Notes under the pieces: generated by a model
The model's database searches: none
The model's input: only the letters and a program-made list of their open reading frames with translations
Told to the model about the DNA's origin: nothing
From: Hyphomicrobiales bacterium
GTDB taxonomy: Bacteria > Pseudomonadota > Alphaproteobacteria > Rhizobiales > Rhizobiaceae
Assembly (NCBI GenBank): GCA_900465915.1
Contig: UBKJ01000004.1
Location: forward strand, 1-64,000
DNA length: 64,000 nucleotides
Direction of reading: 5' to 3'
Position numbers and translations under genes: made by a program
Shown: positions 50,984 to 60,130 of the stretch, in pieces
Layout of the letters: each line of letters opens with the position of its first letter
Numbering within the stretch: the stretch's first letter is position 1

Positions 50984-51760
50984 CTACCCGATGTGGAACA
51001 CGCGATCGATGAATTCCTTGGTGCGCTCCTCGCGGGGAGAGCCGAGGACCTGCTCGGGCGGCCCGTCCTCCACGACCACGCCGCCCGCGCAGAAGATCAC
51101 CCGCGAGGCGATGTGCTTGGCGAACCACATGTCGTGGGTGACGATCATCATAGGCAAGTTCTGCCCCGCCAGTTGCAGGATGACATGCTCGACCTCGGAG
51201 ACAAGCTCGGGATCGAGCGCCGAGGTGACCTCGTCGAACAGCATCAGCTTGGGGTCGAGCATGAGCGCGCGGGCGATGGCCACGCGCTGCTTCTGGCCGC
51301 CGGAAAGTTGCGCCGGATAGGCCTTGGCCTTGGCGGCGAGGCCGAAGCGGGTGAGCAGCGCCATGGCGCGCTCGGTCGCCTGCGCCTTGCTCTCGCCGCG
51401 CACCTTGCGCGGGGCGAGGATGAGGTTTTCGATCACGTTGAGATGCGGGAACAGCGTGTAATGCTGGAACACCATGCCGATGGAGCGGCGGACCTTGACG
51501 TCGATGAGCGTCTTGTGGTTCTCGCCCTGCGAGGAGATATAGGGCTTGCCGCCGAAGGTGATGGAGCCGCTGTCGATCTTCTCCAGTCCCATCATCACGC
51601 GCAGGAGCGTACTCTTTCCTCCACCGCTCGGCCCGATGATAACGACCCGCTCGCCGGGCTTCATCTCGATGTTCAGGCCCTGGAGGACCTGAATATTGGG
51701 GCCGTAACTCTTGTGAAGGCCCTCCACCTTCACCAGGGGCATTGCATCGGGCTGCGCCAT
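50984..51760 (-). CDS. Polar amino-acid ABC transporter ATPase
   Basis: A 258-aa GlnQ/HisP-type ATPase: Walker A GPSGGGKSTLLRVM (S-G-G-G-K-S instead of the common SGSGKS), signature LSGGQKQRVAIARAL, Walker B LMLFDEVTSALDPE and the H-loop VTHDMWFAKHI. The DEVTSALDPE spelling (V for P) is common in amino-acid importers. It follows the binding-protein gene across a strong hairpin. Confidence 0.92.
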   Translation of the reverse strand: MAQPDAMPLVKVEGLHKSYGPNIQVLQGLNIEMKPGERVVIIGPSGGGKSTLLRVMMGLEKIDSGSITFGGKPYISSQGENHKTLIDVKVRRSIGMVFQHYTLFPHLNVIENLILAPRKVRGESKAQATERAMALLTRFGLAAKAKAYPAQLSGGQKQRVAIARALMLDPKLMLFDEVTSALDPELVSEVEHVILQLAGQNLPMMIVTHDMWFAKHIASRVIFCAGGVVVEDGPPEQVLGSPREERTKEFIDRVFHIG

Positions 51761-51792
51761 CTCGAAGACCTTCTGTTGCTCGAAAGGATGAG

Positions 51793-51824
51793 GGAGGCGG
51801 CCGGCCGCGGGGCCGGCCGCCTCC
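51793..51824. terminator. Strong hairpin between binding-protein and ATPase genes
   Basis: Perfect 14-bp stem GGAGGCGGCCGGCC-gcgg-GGCCGGCCGCCTCC, just beyond the stop codon of the binding-protein gene (51828). The position between the binding protein and the rest of the transporter operon is the classical place of a stabilising or partly terminating structure that keeps the binding protein in excess. No U-run follows. Confidence 0.72.
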
Positions 51825-51827
51825 GTA

Positions 51828-52652
51828 TCACTTGGCTCCCTTGAGAACCTGGTCGACGGACTGGCGCAGCAGTTCGTCCATCTGGCCGGTGTCGAGCTTT
51901 TCCTGGATGAAGATGTTAAAGGCCTCGATGTCCTGGTAGGACAGGTCGTAGGGCAGGCCGAAGCCGACGCCCTGCTTGGTCAGGGCCGGGGTCGGCATGA
52001 CCTGCGTCGCCCAGTCGGGATTGGCCTGCACGAACAGCATGTTGGTGTCGGACTGGTCGACCAGGATGTCGGCGCGCTTGGAGATGATGGCCATGCGCGT
52101 CTCGTCGTTGCCCGGCAGGCGCAGGATGGTCGCCTTCTTGATCGCGGCGGAGATGGCCTTGTCCTGCGCGGTGCCGGACATGACCGTCAGCGTGATGCCC
52201 GGCTGGTCGATATCGGCGACGGACTTGAAGTCGGCCGGCACCTTGGGGTCGTTCTTGTTGTAGGCGAGCGAGATCTGGTAGGGCATCGCCGGGATGGAGA
52301 AGCTGACCGCCATGGCGCGGGTCGGCGTGCGGTTGAGCGCCTCGGAGATGTCCCACTTGCCGGCCTGGAGGCCGGCGACGATGTTGTCCCAGGTCGTGTC
52401 GACGAATTCCGTCTTCACGCCGAGGGCGTCGCCCCATTGCTTGCACAGCTCGGAAAAGGCGCCCGACCACTGGCCGGTGGCCGGATCGCGCATGGTCAGC
52501 GGCGGCGAGACGGCCGCGCCGCAGCGCAGCACGCCGGCCTTCTGCACCTTCTGCCAATAGCTTTCCTTGGTCTGCGCGGACGCCGGCGCGGCGGCGATGG
52601 CGGCGGCGGCGATCGGTGCGAGGAGGGCGTAACGAAACAAATTCCTGATCAT
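51828..52652 (-). CDS. Polar amino-acid ABC transporter periplasmic binding protein
   Basis: A 274-aa type II periplasmic binding protein (SBP_bac_3) with signal peptide (about 1-27, ending ASAQ). Mature part: ESYWQKVQKAGVLRCGAAVSPPLTMRDPATGQWSGAFSELCKQWGDALGV, FVDTTWDNIVAGLQAGKWDIS and GQADILV-like KRADILVDQSDTNMLF. First gene of the operon SBP-ATPase-permease-permease-Ser-type racemase homologue. Start ATG at 52652 has AAGGGAAG upstream. Its promoter carries composite operator copy 2 and a further TGTCGACA. Because a racemase-family gene follows, a proline derivative is the likely ligand (inference). Confidence 0.9.
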   Translation of the reverse strand: MIRNLFRYALLAPIAAAAIAAAPASAQTKESYWQKVQKAGVLRCGAAVSPPLTMRDPATGQWSGAFSELCKQWGDALGVKTEFVDTTWDNIVAGLQAGKWDISEALNRTPTRAMAVSFSIPAMPYQISLAYNKNDPKVPADFKSVADIDQPGITLTVMSGTAQDKAISAAIKKATILRLPGNDETRMAIISKRADILVDQSDTNMLFVQANPDWATQVMPTPALTKQGVGFGLPYDLSYQDIEAFNIFIQEKLDTGQMDELLRQSVDQVLKGAK

Positions 52653-52719
52653 CTGGCTTCCCTTTTTTACGCGCGGGCGCGGTTCCACTCTCGATTGTCC
52701 GGCCTTGAGGCCTGTTGAT

Positions 52720-52738
52720 TGTCGTTTAAATGTCGACC
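52720..52738 (+). promoter_or_regulatory. Composite operator TGTCGTTTA-N2-TGTCGAC, copy 2
   Basis: TGTCGTTTA-AA-TGTCGACC on the plus strand, 68 bp upstream of the binding-protein start codon. It matches copies 1 and 3 in order and spacing; the last base differs (C for A). It is preceded by AT, as in copy 3. Confidence 0.8.
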
Positions 52739-52756
52739 ATGCTTTATGTCGCTCTA

Positions 52757-52766
52757 ATGTCGACAA
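52757..52766. promoter_or_regulatory. Additional TGTCGACA site upstream of the binding-protein gene
   Basis: ATGTCGACAA, centred 27 bp from the TGTCGAC part of copy 2; ATGTCGCTC lies between them. Two or more sites at this spacing suggest cooperative binding of a dimeric regulator. Confidence 0.65.
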
Positions 52767-52838
52767 TGTCAACCCATTTCTCTGGCGGCGGAGCGCAAGC
52801 CGCCCATTTCGGGTTTTCTCCTTTCAGAACGGACGCGG

Positions 52839-53864
52839 TTATTCCCGCGCCAAGGCCTCGATCGACCGCAAGACCGGCGCGGACAAAGGCACGCCGTCGC
52901 GTTCATGTGCAGCGCGCGTCCGGTATCGTCTTTCCGACGGCAGCCGTTCCTGCCCGGCCTGCCGGAGGCTTTCGAGAAAGCCCCGGACCCGGCCGCCGAA
53001 GGAGGCGCCGCCGCCACGCGTGGGATCGACGAACAAAAGCAACTGGCCGGTGCGAGGCGTCTCCGCGCCGGGAAAGCCGGAGAAATCCACCTCGGACGAG
53101 AACTGTCCGCCCGTGAGCGCGGAGGCCAATATCTCCACCATCATCGACAGCGCCGCGCCCTTGTGGCCGCCGAAGGGCAGGATGCCGCCGTCGCGATGGA
53201 TGGCGGAAGGGTCCTGCGTCAGCCTGCCCTCTCCGTCCACGCCGGTCCCGGGCGGCACGGTCCGGCCCGCCTCCATGGCGAGCGTGAGGTCGCCATGCGA
53301 CATGGAACTCGTCGCGAAGTCGAAGATCAGCGGCGGCGCGTCCGCGACCGGCGTGGCGAAGGCGATCGGATTGGTGCCGAGCACCCTGCGCCGTCCGCCC
53401 GGCGGAACCACCACCCGGCTGCCGGCGACCATGGTAAGCCCCACGGCCCCGTCCAGCGCGAAGGGTTCCAGATCGGGCCACAGGGCGCTGAAATGATGCG
53501 AATCGCGCATCGCCACCACGGCGACCCCGGTTTCGTCGATCATGCGCCGGATGGTTTCGCGCGCGAAGGCCAGCGCCGGCTGGGCGAAGCCGTTGCGCGC
53601 GTCAACGCGCAGGAAAGACGGCCCGACCGGCTGAAGCGCGGGAACGGCCTCGGCATCGACCCAGCCGCTTTTCAGCGTCTTGACATAGCCCGGCATGCGG
53701 AAAACGCCGTGGCTGTGGCAGCCGTCGCGCTCGCAGGCGGCGCAGTTGTCGGCCAGTATGTCCGCGACGGAAGCGGAGACGCCGTGGCGCTCGAACACGC
53801 TTTTCAAGAGCGCCTTCAGCTCCTTGAAGGAAAGGCGGACCGCCGGTTCGCGCGCCTCGGCCAT
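52839..53864 (-). CDS. Ldh2/malate dehydrogenase-type reductase (pyrroline/piperideine-2-carboxylate reductase-like)
   Basis: A 341-aa protein of the Ldh2/MDH_C-type family. N-terminal helices, then CAACERDGCHSHGVFRMPGYVKTLKSGWV (His of the active site), DARNGFAQPALAFARETI, VAMRDSHHFSALWPDLEPFA, PPGGRRRVLGTNPIAFATP and a long HKGAALSMMVEILASALTGG. The NAD(P)H-dependent delta1-pyrroline-2-carboxylate reductase of hydroxyproline clusters (HypS/LhpD/DpkA type) belongs here, matching a trans-3-hydroxyproline route. It is the last gene of the dapA-type operon, 4 bp after the SDR. Confidence 0.83.
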   Translation of the reverse strand: MAEAREPAVRLSFKELKALLKSVFERHGVSASVADILADNCAACERDGCHSHGVFRMPGYVKTLKSGWVDAEAVPALQPVGPSFLRVDARNGFAQPALAFARETIRRMIDETGVAVVAMRDSHHFSALWPDLEPFALDGAVGLTMVAGSRVVVPPGGRRRVLGTNPIAFATPVADAPPLIFDFATSSMSHGDLTLAMEAGRTVPPGTGVDGEGRLTQDPSAIHRDGGILPFGGHKGAALSMMVEILASALTGGQFSSEVDFSGFPGAETPRTGQLLLFVDPTRGGGASFGGRVRGFLESLRQAGQERLPSERRYRTRAAHERDGVPLSAPVLRSIEALARE

Positions 53865-53868
53865 GACG

Positions 53869-54633
53869 CTACGCCACCGCCTGCGCGCCGGTGATCTCCA
53901 CCAGCGAGCCGCAGATGAAGGGGGCCTCGTCGGAGGCGAGGAAGGCGACCAGCGCCGCCACCTCGTCCGGCTTGCCGATGCGGCCATAGGGCACCAGCTT
54001 GTCCAAATCGGCGATGGTGCGGCCCGAGCGCTTCACGCCGGCCTCCAGCATGGGCGTGTGGATCTCGCCGGGGCAGACGGCGTTGACGCGCACCTTGTCG
54101 GGCGCGTAGTCGCGGGCGAGGTTCTGCGTGAAAGCGGCGACGGCCGCCTTGGTGGTGTTGTAGGCGATATGGTTCGGGGCGGGATAAAGCCCCCATTGCG
54201 ACGCCGTGTTGACGATGGCCCCGCCGCCCGCCGCGATCATGTGCGGCAGCGCGACGCGGCAGAGATGAAACATCGAATCGAGATTGACCGCGAAGCTCAG
54301 CTCCCAGTCCTCCTCCGTCAGCGCCAGAAGATTGCCGCGCCGGTTGATTCCGGCGTTGTTGACCAGCACGTCGATGCGGCCCCTGAGCGCGAAGACTTCG
54401 CCGATCAGTTCGTGGCAGGCGTTGCGGCTGGAAATATCGGCGGGGATCGCCGTCGCCGCGTGGCCTTCGGCGATAATCCCATCGGCCACGTCCTTCGCGG
54501 CCTGCGCGTTGAGGTCGGTCACGACCACCAGCGCCCCTTCGCGCGCCAGACGCCGGGCGATGGCCGAACCGATGCCACCGCCCGCGCCCGTGACCACCGC
54601 CACCTTGTCTTCAAACCGTTTCACGATGACCAT
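53869..54633 (-). CDS. Short-chain dehydrogenase/reductase (SDR)
   Basis: A 254-aa classical SDR: VAVVTGAGGGIGSAIARRLAREG (about 11-33), TDLNA (NAD-preferring), NNAG in VLVNNAGINRRGN, Ser in TASQWGLYP, Tyr/Lys in YNTTKAAV and a C-terminal GSLVEITGAQ. Member of the operon from 57799; distinct from the SDR that precedes it (about 12 bp away) though both are in the same family. Substrate unknown. Confidence 0.86.
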   Translation of the reverse strand: MVIVKRFEDKVAVVTGAGGGIGSAIARRLAREGALVVVTDLNAQAAKDVADGIIAEGHAATAIPADISSRNACHELIGEVFALRGRIDVLVNNAGINRRGNLLALTEEDWELSFAVNLDSMFHLCRVALPHMIAAGGGAIVNTASQWGLYPAPNHIAYNTTKAAVAAFTQNLARDYAPDKVRVNAVCPGEIHTPMLEAGVKRSGRTIADLDKLVPYGRIGKPDEVAALVAFLASDEAPFICGSLVEITGAQAVA

Positions 54634-54645
54634 CCTCCCTAAAAT

Positions 54646-55404
54646 TCAGCGGATATAGCTGCCGCCGTTGACGTCGAGCGTCGCGCCGTTGAGCGAGGCC
54701 TGCGAGGGCCGCAGCACGAAGGCGACCAGTTCGGCCACCTCCGCCGGCGCGGCCATCCTGCCGATGGGGATATCCGCCACCGCCGCCTGCTCGCCATGCG
54801 CCGCGATGAAATCCTCGGCCATGTCCGTCCGCACCCAGCCGGGCGCGATGGCGACGGCGGTGACGCCGTCCGCGCCGAAGGAGCGGGCGATGGATTTGGT
54901 GAGGTTGACCAGCGCCGCCTTGCTTGCGCCATAGGGCATGGCCTCGGCGGCATAGCCGCGCTGGCCGGCGCGGCTCGCCATGTTGACGATGCGCCCGCCG
55001 CCATTGGCCCTGAAATGCGCGATCGCCTCCTTGCAGAGATCGGCGGCGGCGAAGAAATTCACCTGAAATTCCCGCTGCCATGCGGCCCGCCAGTCGTCCG
55101 GCGCGGCGTCGACGGCGATTTCGGTGCGCATGCCGGCATTGTTGACGACGGCGTGGATGCGGCCCGCAGCGGCGACGGCCGCGCGCCAGAGGTCGAACGC
55201 GCCTTGCGCCGCCGACAGGTCGGCCTGCACGACCCAGCCTCGCCCGCCGATCCGCGCCAGCAGCGCCTCCGCCCCCGCCTTGTCGCGCCCGTAATGGATG
55301 ACCGGCCGCGCGCCTTCCGCCGCCAATCTTTCGACGATGGCGGCTCCGATGCCGCCGGAGGCTCCCGTGACGAGAACCGCCTGACCTTCGAGGGGCATGC
55401 TCAT
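54646..55404 (-). CDS. Short-chain dehydrogenase/reductase (SDR)
   Basis: A 252-aa SDR: VLVTGASGGIGAAIVERLAAEG near the N-terminus, NNAG in AVVNNAGMRTE, Ser in NMASRAGQR, Tyr/Lys in YGASKAAL and LNGATLDVNGGSY at the end. HYGRDKAGA after strand 2 places Tyr-Gly-Arg where NADP-dependent members have basic residues, so FabG-like NADPH use is likely. Start at the ATG at 55404, 14 bp after the aldehyde dehydrogenase gene; an ATG two codons later is also possible. Confidence 0.85.
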   Translation of the reverse strand: MSMPLEGQAVLVTGASGGIGAAIVERLAAEGARPVIHYGRDKAGAEALLARIGGRGWVVQADLSAAQGAFDLWRAAVAAAGRIHAVVNNAGMRTEIAVDAAPDDWRAAWQREFQVNFFAAADLCKEAIAHFRANGGGRIVNMASRAGQRGYAAEAMPYGASKAALVNLTKSIARSFGADGVTAVAIAPGWVRTDMAEDFIAAHGEQAAVADIPIGRMAAPAEVAELVAFVLRPSQASLNGATLDVNGGSYIR

Positions 55405-55418
55405 GATGGCTCCAGCCT

Positions 55419-56894
<1,476 letters not shown>

Positions 56895-56923
56895 GGTCGT
56901 CTCCCTGCCGGCGGGCGGCTCCG

Positions 56924-57799
56924 TCAGTTGAGGATCGGCGCGACGGCGGCGCGGAAATCCGCCTTTTCCTGCTCGGTCAACTCGCCGAGCGGCGCGCGGC
57001 ACAGGCCGACCGGCGTGCCCTGCAATTCGCAGCCATATTTGATCTTCTGCACGAACTTGCCGCTTTCGAGGATGTTCATGGCCCGGTAGAGCACGGTCAT
57101 CTTCTCGCGCGCAGCGGCGAGGTCGCCGGAGCGGAAGGCGCGGTCGAGATCGACGCAGGCCTTAGCCATGCAGTTGGCCGGGCCGCAGATCCAGCAATCG
57201 GCGCCCCAGAACATGAAGTCGAGCGCGATGTCGTCCGAACCCGAGATCAGGTCGATGCGGCCCTTGTAGCGGGCGTGGATGTCGACGGCGCGCTGCAGCA
57301 CGCCCGAGCTTTCCTTGATGCCGATCACGCGCGGATCGTCGGCCAGCGCGTCCATCAGCTCGAAGGAAATCTCGATCCCGTCCTTGGGCGGGTAGTTGTA
57401 GAGCACCAGGTTGACGTCGGCGGCGTCGAGCACGGCGCGATAATGGGCGAGCAGCTCGTCCTGCGTCGGGCGGGTGTAGAAGGGCGTGGCGAGCAGCACC
57501 GTGTCGTAGCCGATCTCCTTGGCCCGAATGGTGTTCTCGATCACCTCGCGCGTCGCCGGCGCGTTGGTGCCGGCGATCAGCGCCTCGCCCTCATTGGCGA
57601 AATCCTTGACGAATTTCAGCACGTCCTCGCGCTCGGCGTTCGACATGGAGAAATATTCGCCGGTCGAGCCCATCGGCACCCAGCCGGTGACGCCGGCGGC
57701 GCGCAGCGCCGTCATGTGCCGTTCCAGCGCCTTGAAATCGACCCGGTTGTCGGCGTCGAAGGGGGTGACGAGCGCGGGCATGACGCCTGAGAGTTTCAT
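56924..57799 (-). CDS. DapA-family lyase/deaminase (possible pyrroline-4-hydroxy-2-carboxylate deaminase)
   Basis: A 291-aa class I aldolase-like protein of the dihydrodipicolinate synthase family. GVMPALVTPFDADNRVDFKALERH at the start, VPMGSTGEYFSMS (the usual G-TGE), VLYNYPPKDG (catalytic Tyr) and VIGIKESSGVLQRAV (Schiff-base lysine) are present. In rhizobial hydroxyproline catabolism a family member deaminates delta1-pyrroline-4-hydroxy-2-carboxylate to 2-oxoglutarate semialdehyde; the neighbouring aldehyde dehydrogenase and racemase-family genes fit. Other 2-keto-3-deoxy acid aldolases have the same look. First gene of its operon, with composite operator copy 3 upstream. Confidence 0.85.
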   Translation of the reverse strand: MKLSGVMPALVTPFDADNRVDFKALERHMTALRAAGVTGWVPMGSTGEYFSMSNAEREDVLKFVKDFANEGEALIAGTNAPATREVIENTIRAKEIGYDTVLLATPFYTRPTQDELLAHYRAVLDAADVNLVLYNYPPKDGIEISFELMDALADDPRVIGIKESSGVLQRAVDIHARYKGRIDLISGSDDIALDFMFWGADCWICGPANCMAKACVDLDRAFRSGDLAAAREKMTVLYRAMNILESGKFVQKIKYGCELQGTPVGLCRAPLGELTEQEKADFRAAVAPILN

Positions 57800-57852
57800 T
57801 GAGGGGCTCCTGTCTGGGATTGCGGCCGGAGGCCGATTTTCTGTCGGCTTTG

Positions 57853-57860
57853 TGTCGACT
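57853..57860. promoter_or_regulatory. TGTCGACT site beside composite operator copy 3
   Basis: TGTCGACT, centred 29 bp from the TGTCGACA part of copy 3, in the divergent space between the dapA-type and GntR genes. It gives this promoter the same two-site arrangement as the binding-protein promoter at 52.7 kb. Confidence 0.6.
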
Positions 57861-57870
57861 TGAGATTTAT

Positions 57871-57889
57871 TGTCGTTTACGTGTCGACA
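57871..57889 (+). promoter_or_regulatory. Composite operator TGTCGTTTA-N2-TGTCGACA, copy 3
   Basis: TGTCGTTTA-CG-TGTCGACA on the plus strand, preceded by AT, lying 72 bp upstream of the dapA-type start and 64 bp upstream of the GntR start. The same operator therefore can regulate both the catabolic operon and the regulator gene itself. Confidence 0.8.
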
Positions 57890-57952
57890 AAGTCAAGCGG
57901 AAATTTTACATTGATCTCGCGCCCCGCTTCCGGCGGGCGCAAGGGAGATACG

Positions 57953-58672
57953 ATGTCCGACGAAATGGAAATCCGGCGCGTTCGCGGCACCGGCTGGAAA
58001 AACATCTACGATACGCTGCGCGAGGAAATCCTCTCCCTGACGCTGGCGCCCGGGGCGCCGCTCGACGAGACCACGCTGGCCGAGCGCTTCGGCATGTCGC
58101 GCTCGCCGGTGCGCGAGGCGCTGATCCGGCTGGCGGGGGAGGAGTTGGTGATCACGCTCTCCAACCGCGGCGCCATGGTGGCGCCGATCGAGGTGGAGAG
58201 CTTTCCCAAATATGTCGAGGCGCTCGACATCGCCCAGCGCATGAACACGCGGCTCGCCGCCGCCCTGCGCACGGAAGCGGACCTGAAAGTCATCGCCCGG
58301 CGCCAGAAGGAGTTCGAGGCGGCGGTGCGCACGGGCGTGCATCTGAAGATGTCGGAGGCCAACAAGCAGTTCCACATGGCGATCGCGCATGCCGGCAAGA
58401 ACGCCTATCTCGCCTCGTTCTACGAGCGGCTGCTCAACCAGGGCCAGCGCATGCTGCACCTGCATTTCCAGTATCTGGAGCGGGCGGAGGACGGCTATCT
58501 GCTGACCGGCGAGCACAATCTCATGCTGGAGGCGATCCGGACCAGGGACGTGGAGCTGGCCGACCGGCTGGCGCATGCGCATACCCGGCAGTTCCGCGAC
58601 AATTTCATCACCTTCCTGCAGGAGAATTATACGCTCGGCGTGCCGCTCGGCGGCTCCGTCGCCGCCGAATGA
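57953..58672 (+). CDS. GntR-family (FCD) regulator, divergent from the dapA-type operon
   Basis: A 239-aa FadR-type regulator. HTH IYDTLREEILSLTLAPGAPLDETTLAERFGMSRSPVREALIRLAGEELVITLSNRGAMVAPI is strongly like those of the tandem pair at 47.0 and 47.8 kb; the FCD part (NKQFHMAIAHAGKNAYLASFY, EHNLMLEAIRTRDVELADRLAHAHTRQFRDNF) differs. Start ATG at 57953 follows AAGGGAGATACG. It lies next to composite operator copy 3 and is the best single candidate for the regulator that binds all three copies. Confidence 0.9.
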   Translation: MSDEMEIRRVRGTGWKNIYDTLREEILSLTLAPGAPLDETTLAERFGMSRSPVREALIRLAGEELVITLSNRGAMVAPIEVESFPKYVEALDIAQRMNTRLAAALRTEADLKVIARRQKEFEAAVRTGVHLKMSEANKQFHMAIAHAGKNAYLASFYERLLNQGQRMLHLHFQYLERAEDGYLLTGEHNLMLEAIRTRDVELADRLAHAHTRQFRDNFITFLQENYTLGVPLGGSVAAE

Positions 58673-58678
58673 GCCGGC

Positions 58679-60103
58679 TTACGGCTTCGGCGGCGCGGCC
58701 GGGCCGCTCCAGTCGCCGCCCAGCGCCTGGAACAGCGACGTCGCCGCGAGCAGGCGGTTGAGCCGCACCTGGATCAGCGCGTTCTGGGCGTTGAACAGGG
58801 TCTGCTCGCTTTGCAGCACGGTGATGAGGTTGACCGTGCCGCCCTTGAGCTGCGCCTCGGCCACCTCGAAGGCCTTGCGCGCATTGGCGACCACCTCGCC
58901 TTGCAGCCGCTCCTGGATCGTCGTCTGCTGCAGCGCCACCAGCGCGATCTCGACGTCGGCGAAGCCCGACAGCACCGACTTGCGATAGGCCTGCAGATAT
59001 TCGAGCTGCGCGCCGCGCGCCTGCTTTAACTGGTTCTGCAGCTGGAAGCCGTCGAAGACCGGCTGGCTGAGGCTGGAGACGAGCGTGTAATACCACGCGC
59101 CCGGCCCGAACAGCGACGACAGCGCCGCGCTCTGGTAGCCGGTCGTGCCGGTGAGCTGGATCTGCGGGAAGAAGGCGGCGCGCGCCGCCTCGACGCTGAA
59201 ATTGGAGGCGGCGAGCTGCGCCTCGGCCTCGCGGATGTCCGGCCGGCGCGTCAGAAGCTCCGACGGCAGGCCCGGCGTCACGCGCGGCGGCCGGACGCGC
59301 GACAGGCGCTCGCCGCCCGCCTTGAAGTCCGACGGCGCGCGCGCCACCAGCACGGCCAGCGCCGCCATGTTCTGCTGTCGCGTCACCTCCAGCGGCGGGA
59401 TCGAGGCGCGGACCTGCGCCACCAGCGCCGCCTGCTGCGACACGTCGAGCTGGGTGGCCGTGCCCGCCGCGAGCTGCTTCCTGACGAGGTCGAGGATGCG
59501 CGACGAGGCGGCGAGATTGTCGCGCGCCACGCGCTGCTGCTCCTGCGCGGCGAGGATCTGGAAATAGGTGTTGGCGACCGAGACCACCGTGCTCAGCGTA
59601 ACGACCTCGCGGTTGTAGCGGCTGGCGAGCGCGTTCTTCTCCGCCGCGTAGAGCGTGGCGCGGTTCCTGCCCCAGAAGTCCAGCATGTAGCTGGCCGACA
59701 GGCCGGCGCCGAATTGCGAGGCGGAGGAGCCGCGCGGCTGCTTGAGGCGCTCGGCCGAGGCCTCGGCGCCGAGGCTCGGCAGCAGCGGCGCGCCGGCCAC
59801 GCCGGCCTGGGCGTCGGCCTGCACGATCTGGGCCATGGCGATGCGGATGTCGAGATTGGAGCCGAGCGCCTGTTCGACCAGCCGCGTCAGCTCCGGCGAG
59901 CCGAAGCCGCGCCACCAGCCGGCGCCCGGCGTGGCGGCGTCGGCGTTCCCGGCCGCGCCGCGATAACGGGCCGGGACCTCGAGATTGGCCGCCGGATGCT
60001 CGGTGTTGAGCACGCATCCCCCGAGCCCCAATGCCAGGAACGCCGCGAGCGCGGGCCGCAGGCGCCGGGCGGGACGACGGGGGTTTGAAATCATGCGGCG
60101 CAT
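58679..60103 (-). CDS. RND efflux outer-membrane lipoprotein (NodT/OprM family)
   Basis: A 474-aa outer-membrane channel protein of the NodT family. The N-terminus is positively charged with lipobox LGLGGC (lipidated Cys about 29). Then come WWRGFGSPELTRLVEQAL, a first OEP repeat (about 60-255) and second OEP repeat (about 270-465) with YTLVSSLSQPVFDGFQLQNQLKQARGAQLEYLQAYRKSVLSGFADVEIAL. It forms the exit duct for the RND pump genes upstream. It converges with the GntR gene, 6 bp from it. An N-terminal start at 60103 is first in frame after the pump stop. Confidence 0.9.
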   Translation of the reverse strand: MRRMISNPRRPARRLRPALAAFLALGLGGCVLNTEHPAANLEVPARYRGAAGNADAATPGAGWWRGFGSPELTRLVEQALGSNLDIRIAMAQIVQADAQAGVAGAPLLPSLGAEASAERLKQPRGSSASQFGAGLSASYMLDFWGRNRATLYAAEKNALASRYNREVVTLSTVVSVANTYFQILAAQEQQRVARDNLAASSRILDLVRKQLAAGTATQLDVSQQAALVAQVRASIPPLEVTRQQNMAALAVLVARAPSDFKAGGERLSRVRPPRVTPGLPSELLTRRPDIREAEAQLAASNFSVEAARAAFFPQIQLTGTTGYQSAALSSLFGPGAWYYTLVSSLSQPVFDGFQLQNQLKQARGAQLEYLQAYRKSVLSGFADVEIALVALQQTTIQERLQGEVVANARKAFEVAEAQLKGGTVNLITVLQSEQTLFNAQNALIQVRLNRLLAATSLFQALGGDWSGPAAPPKP

Positions 60104-60130
60104 CGGAAACTCCAGCGGTGAGAATGCATG

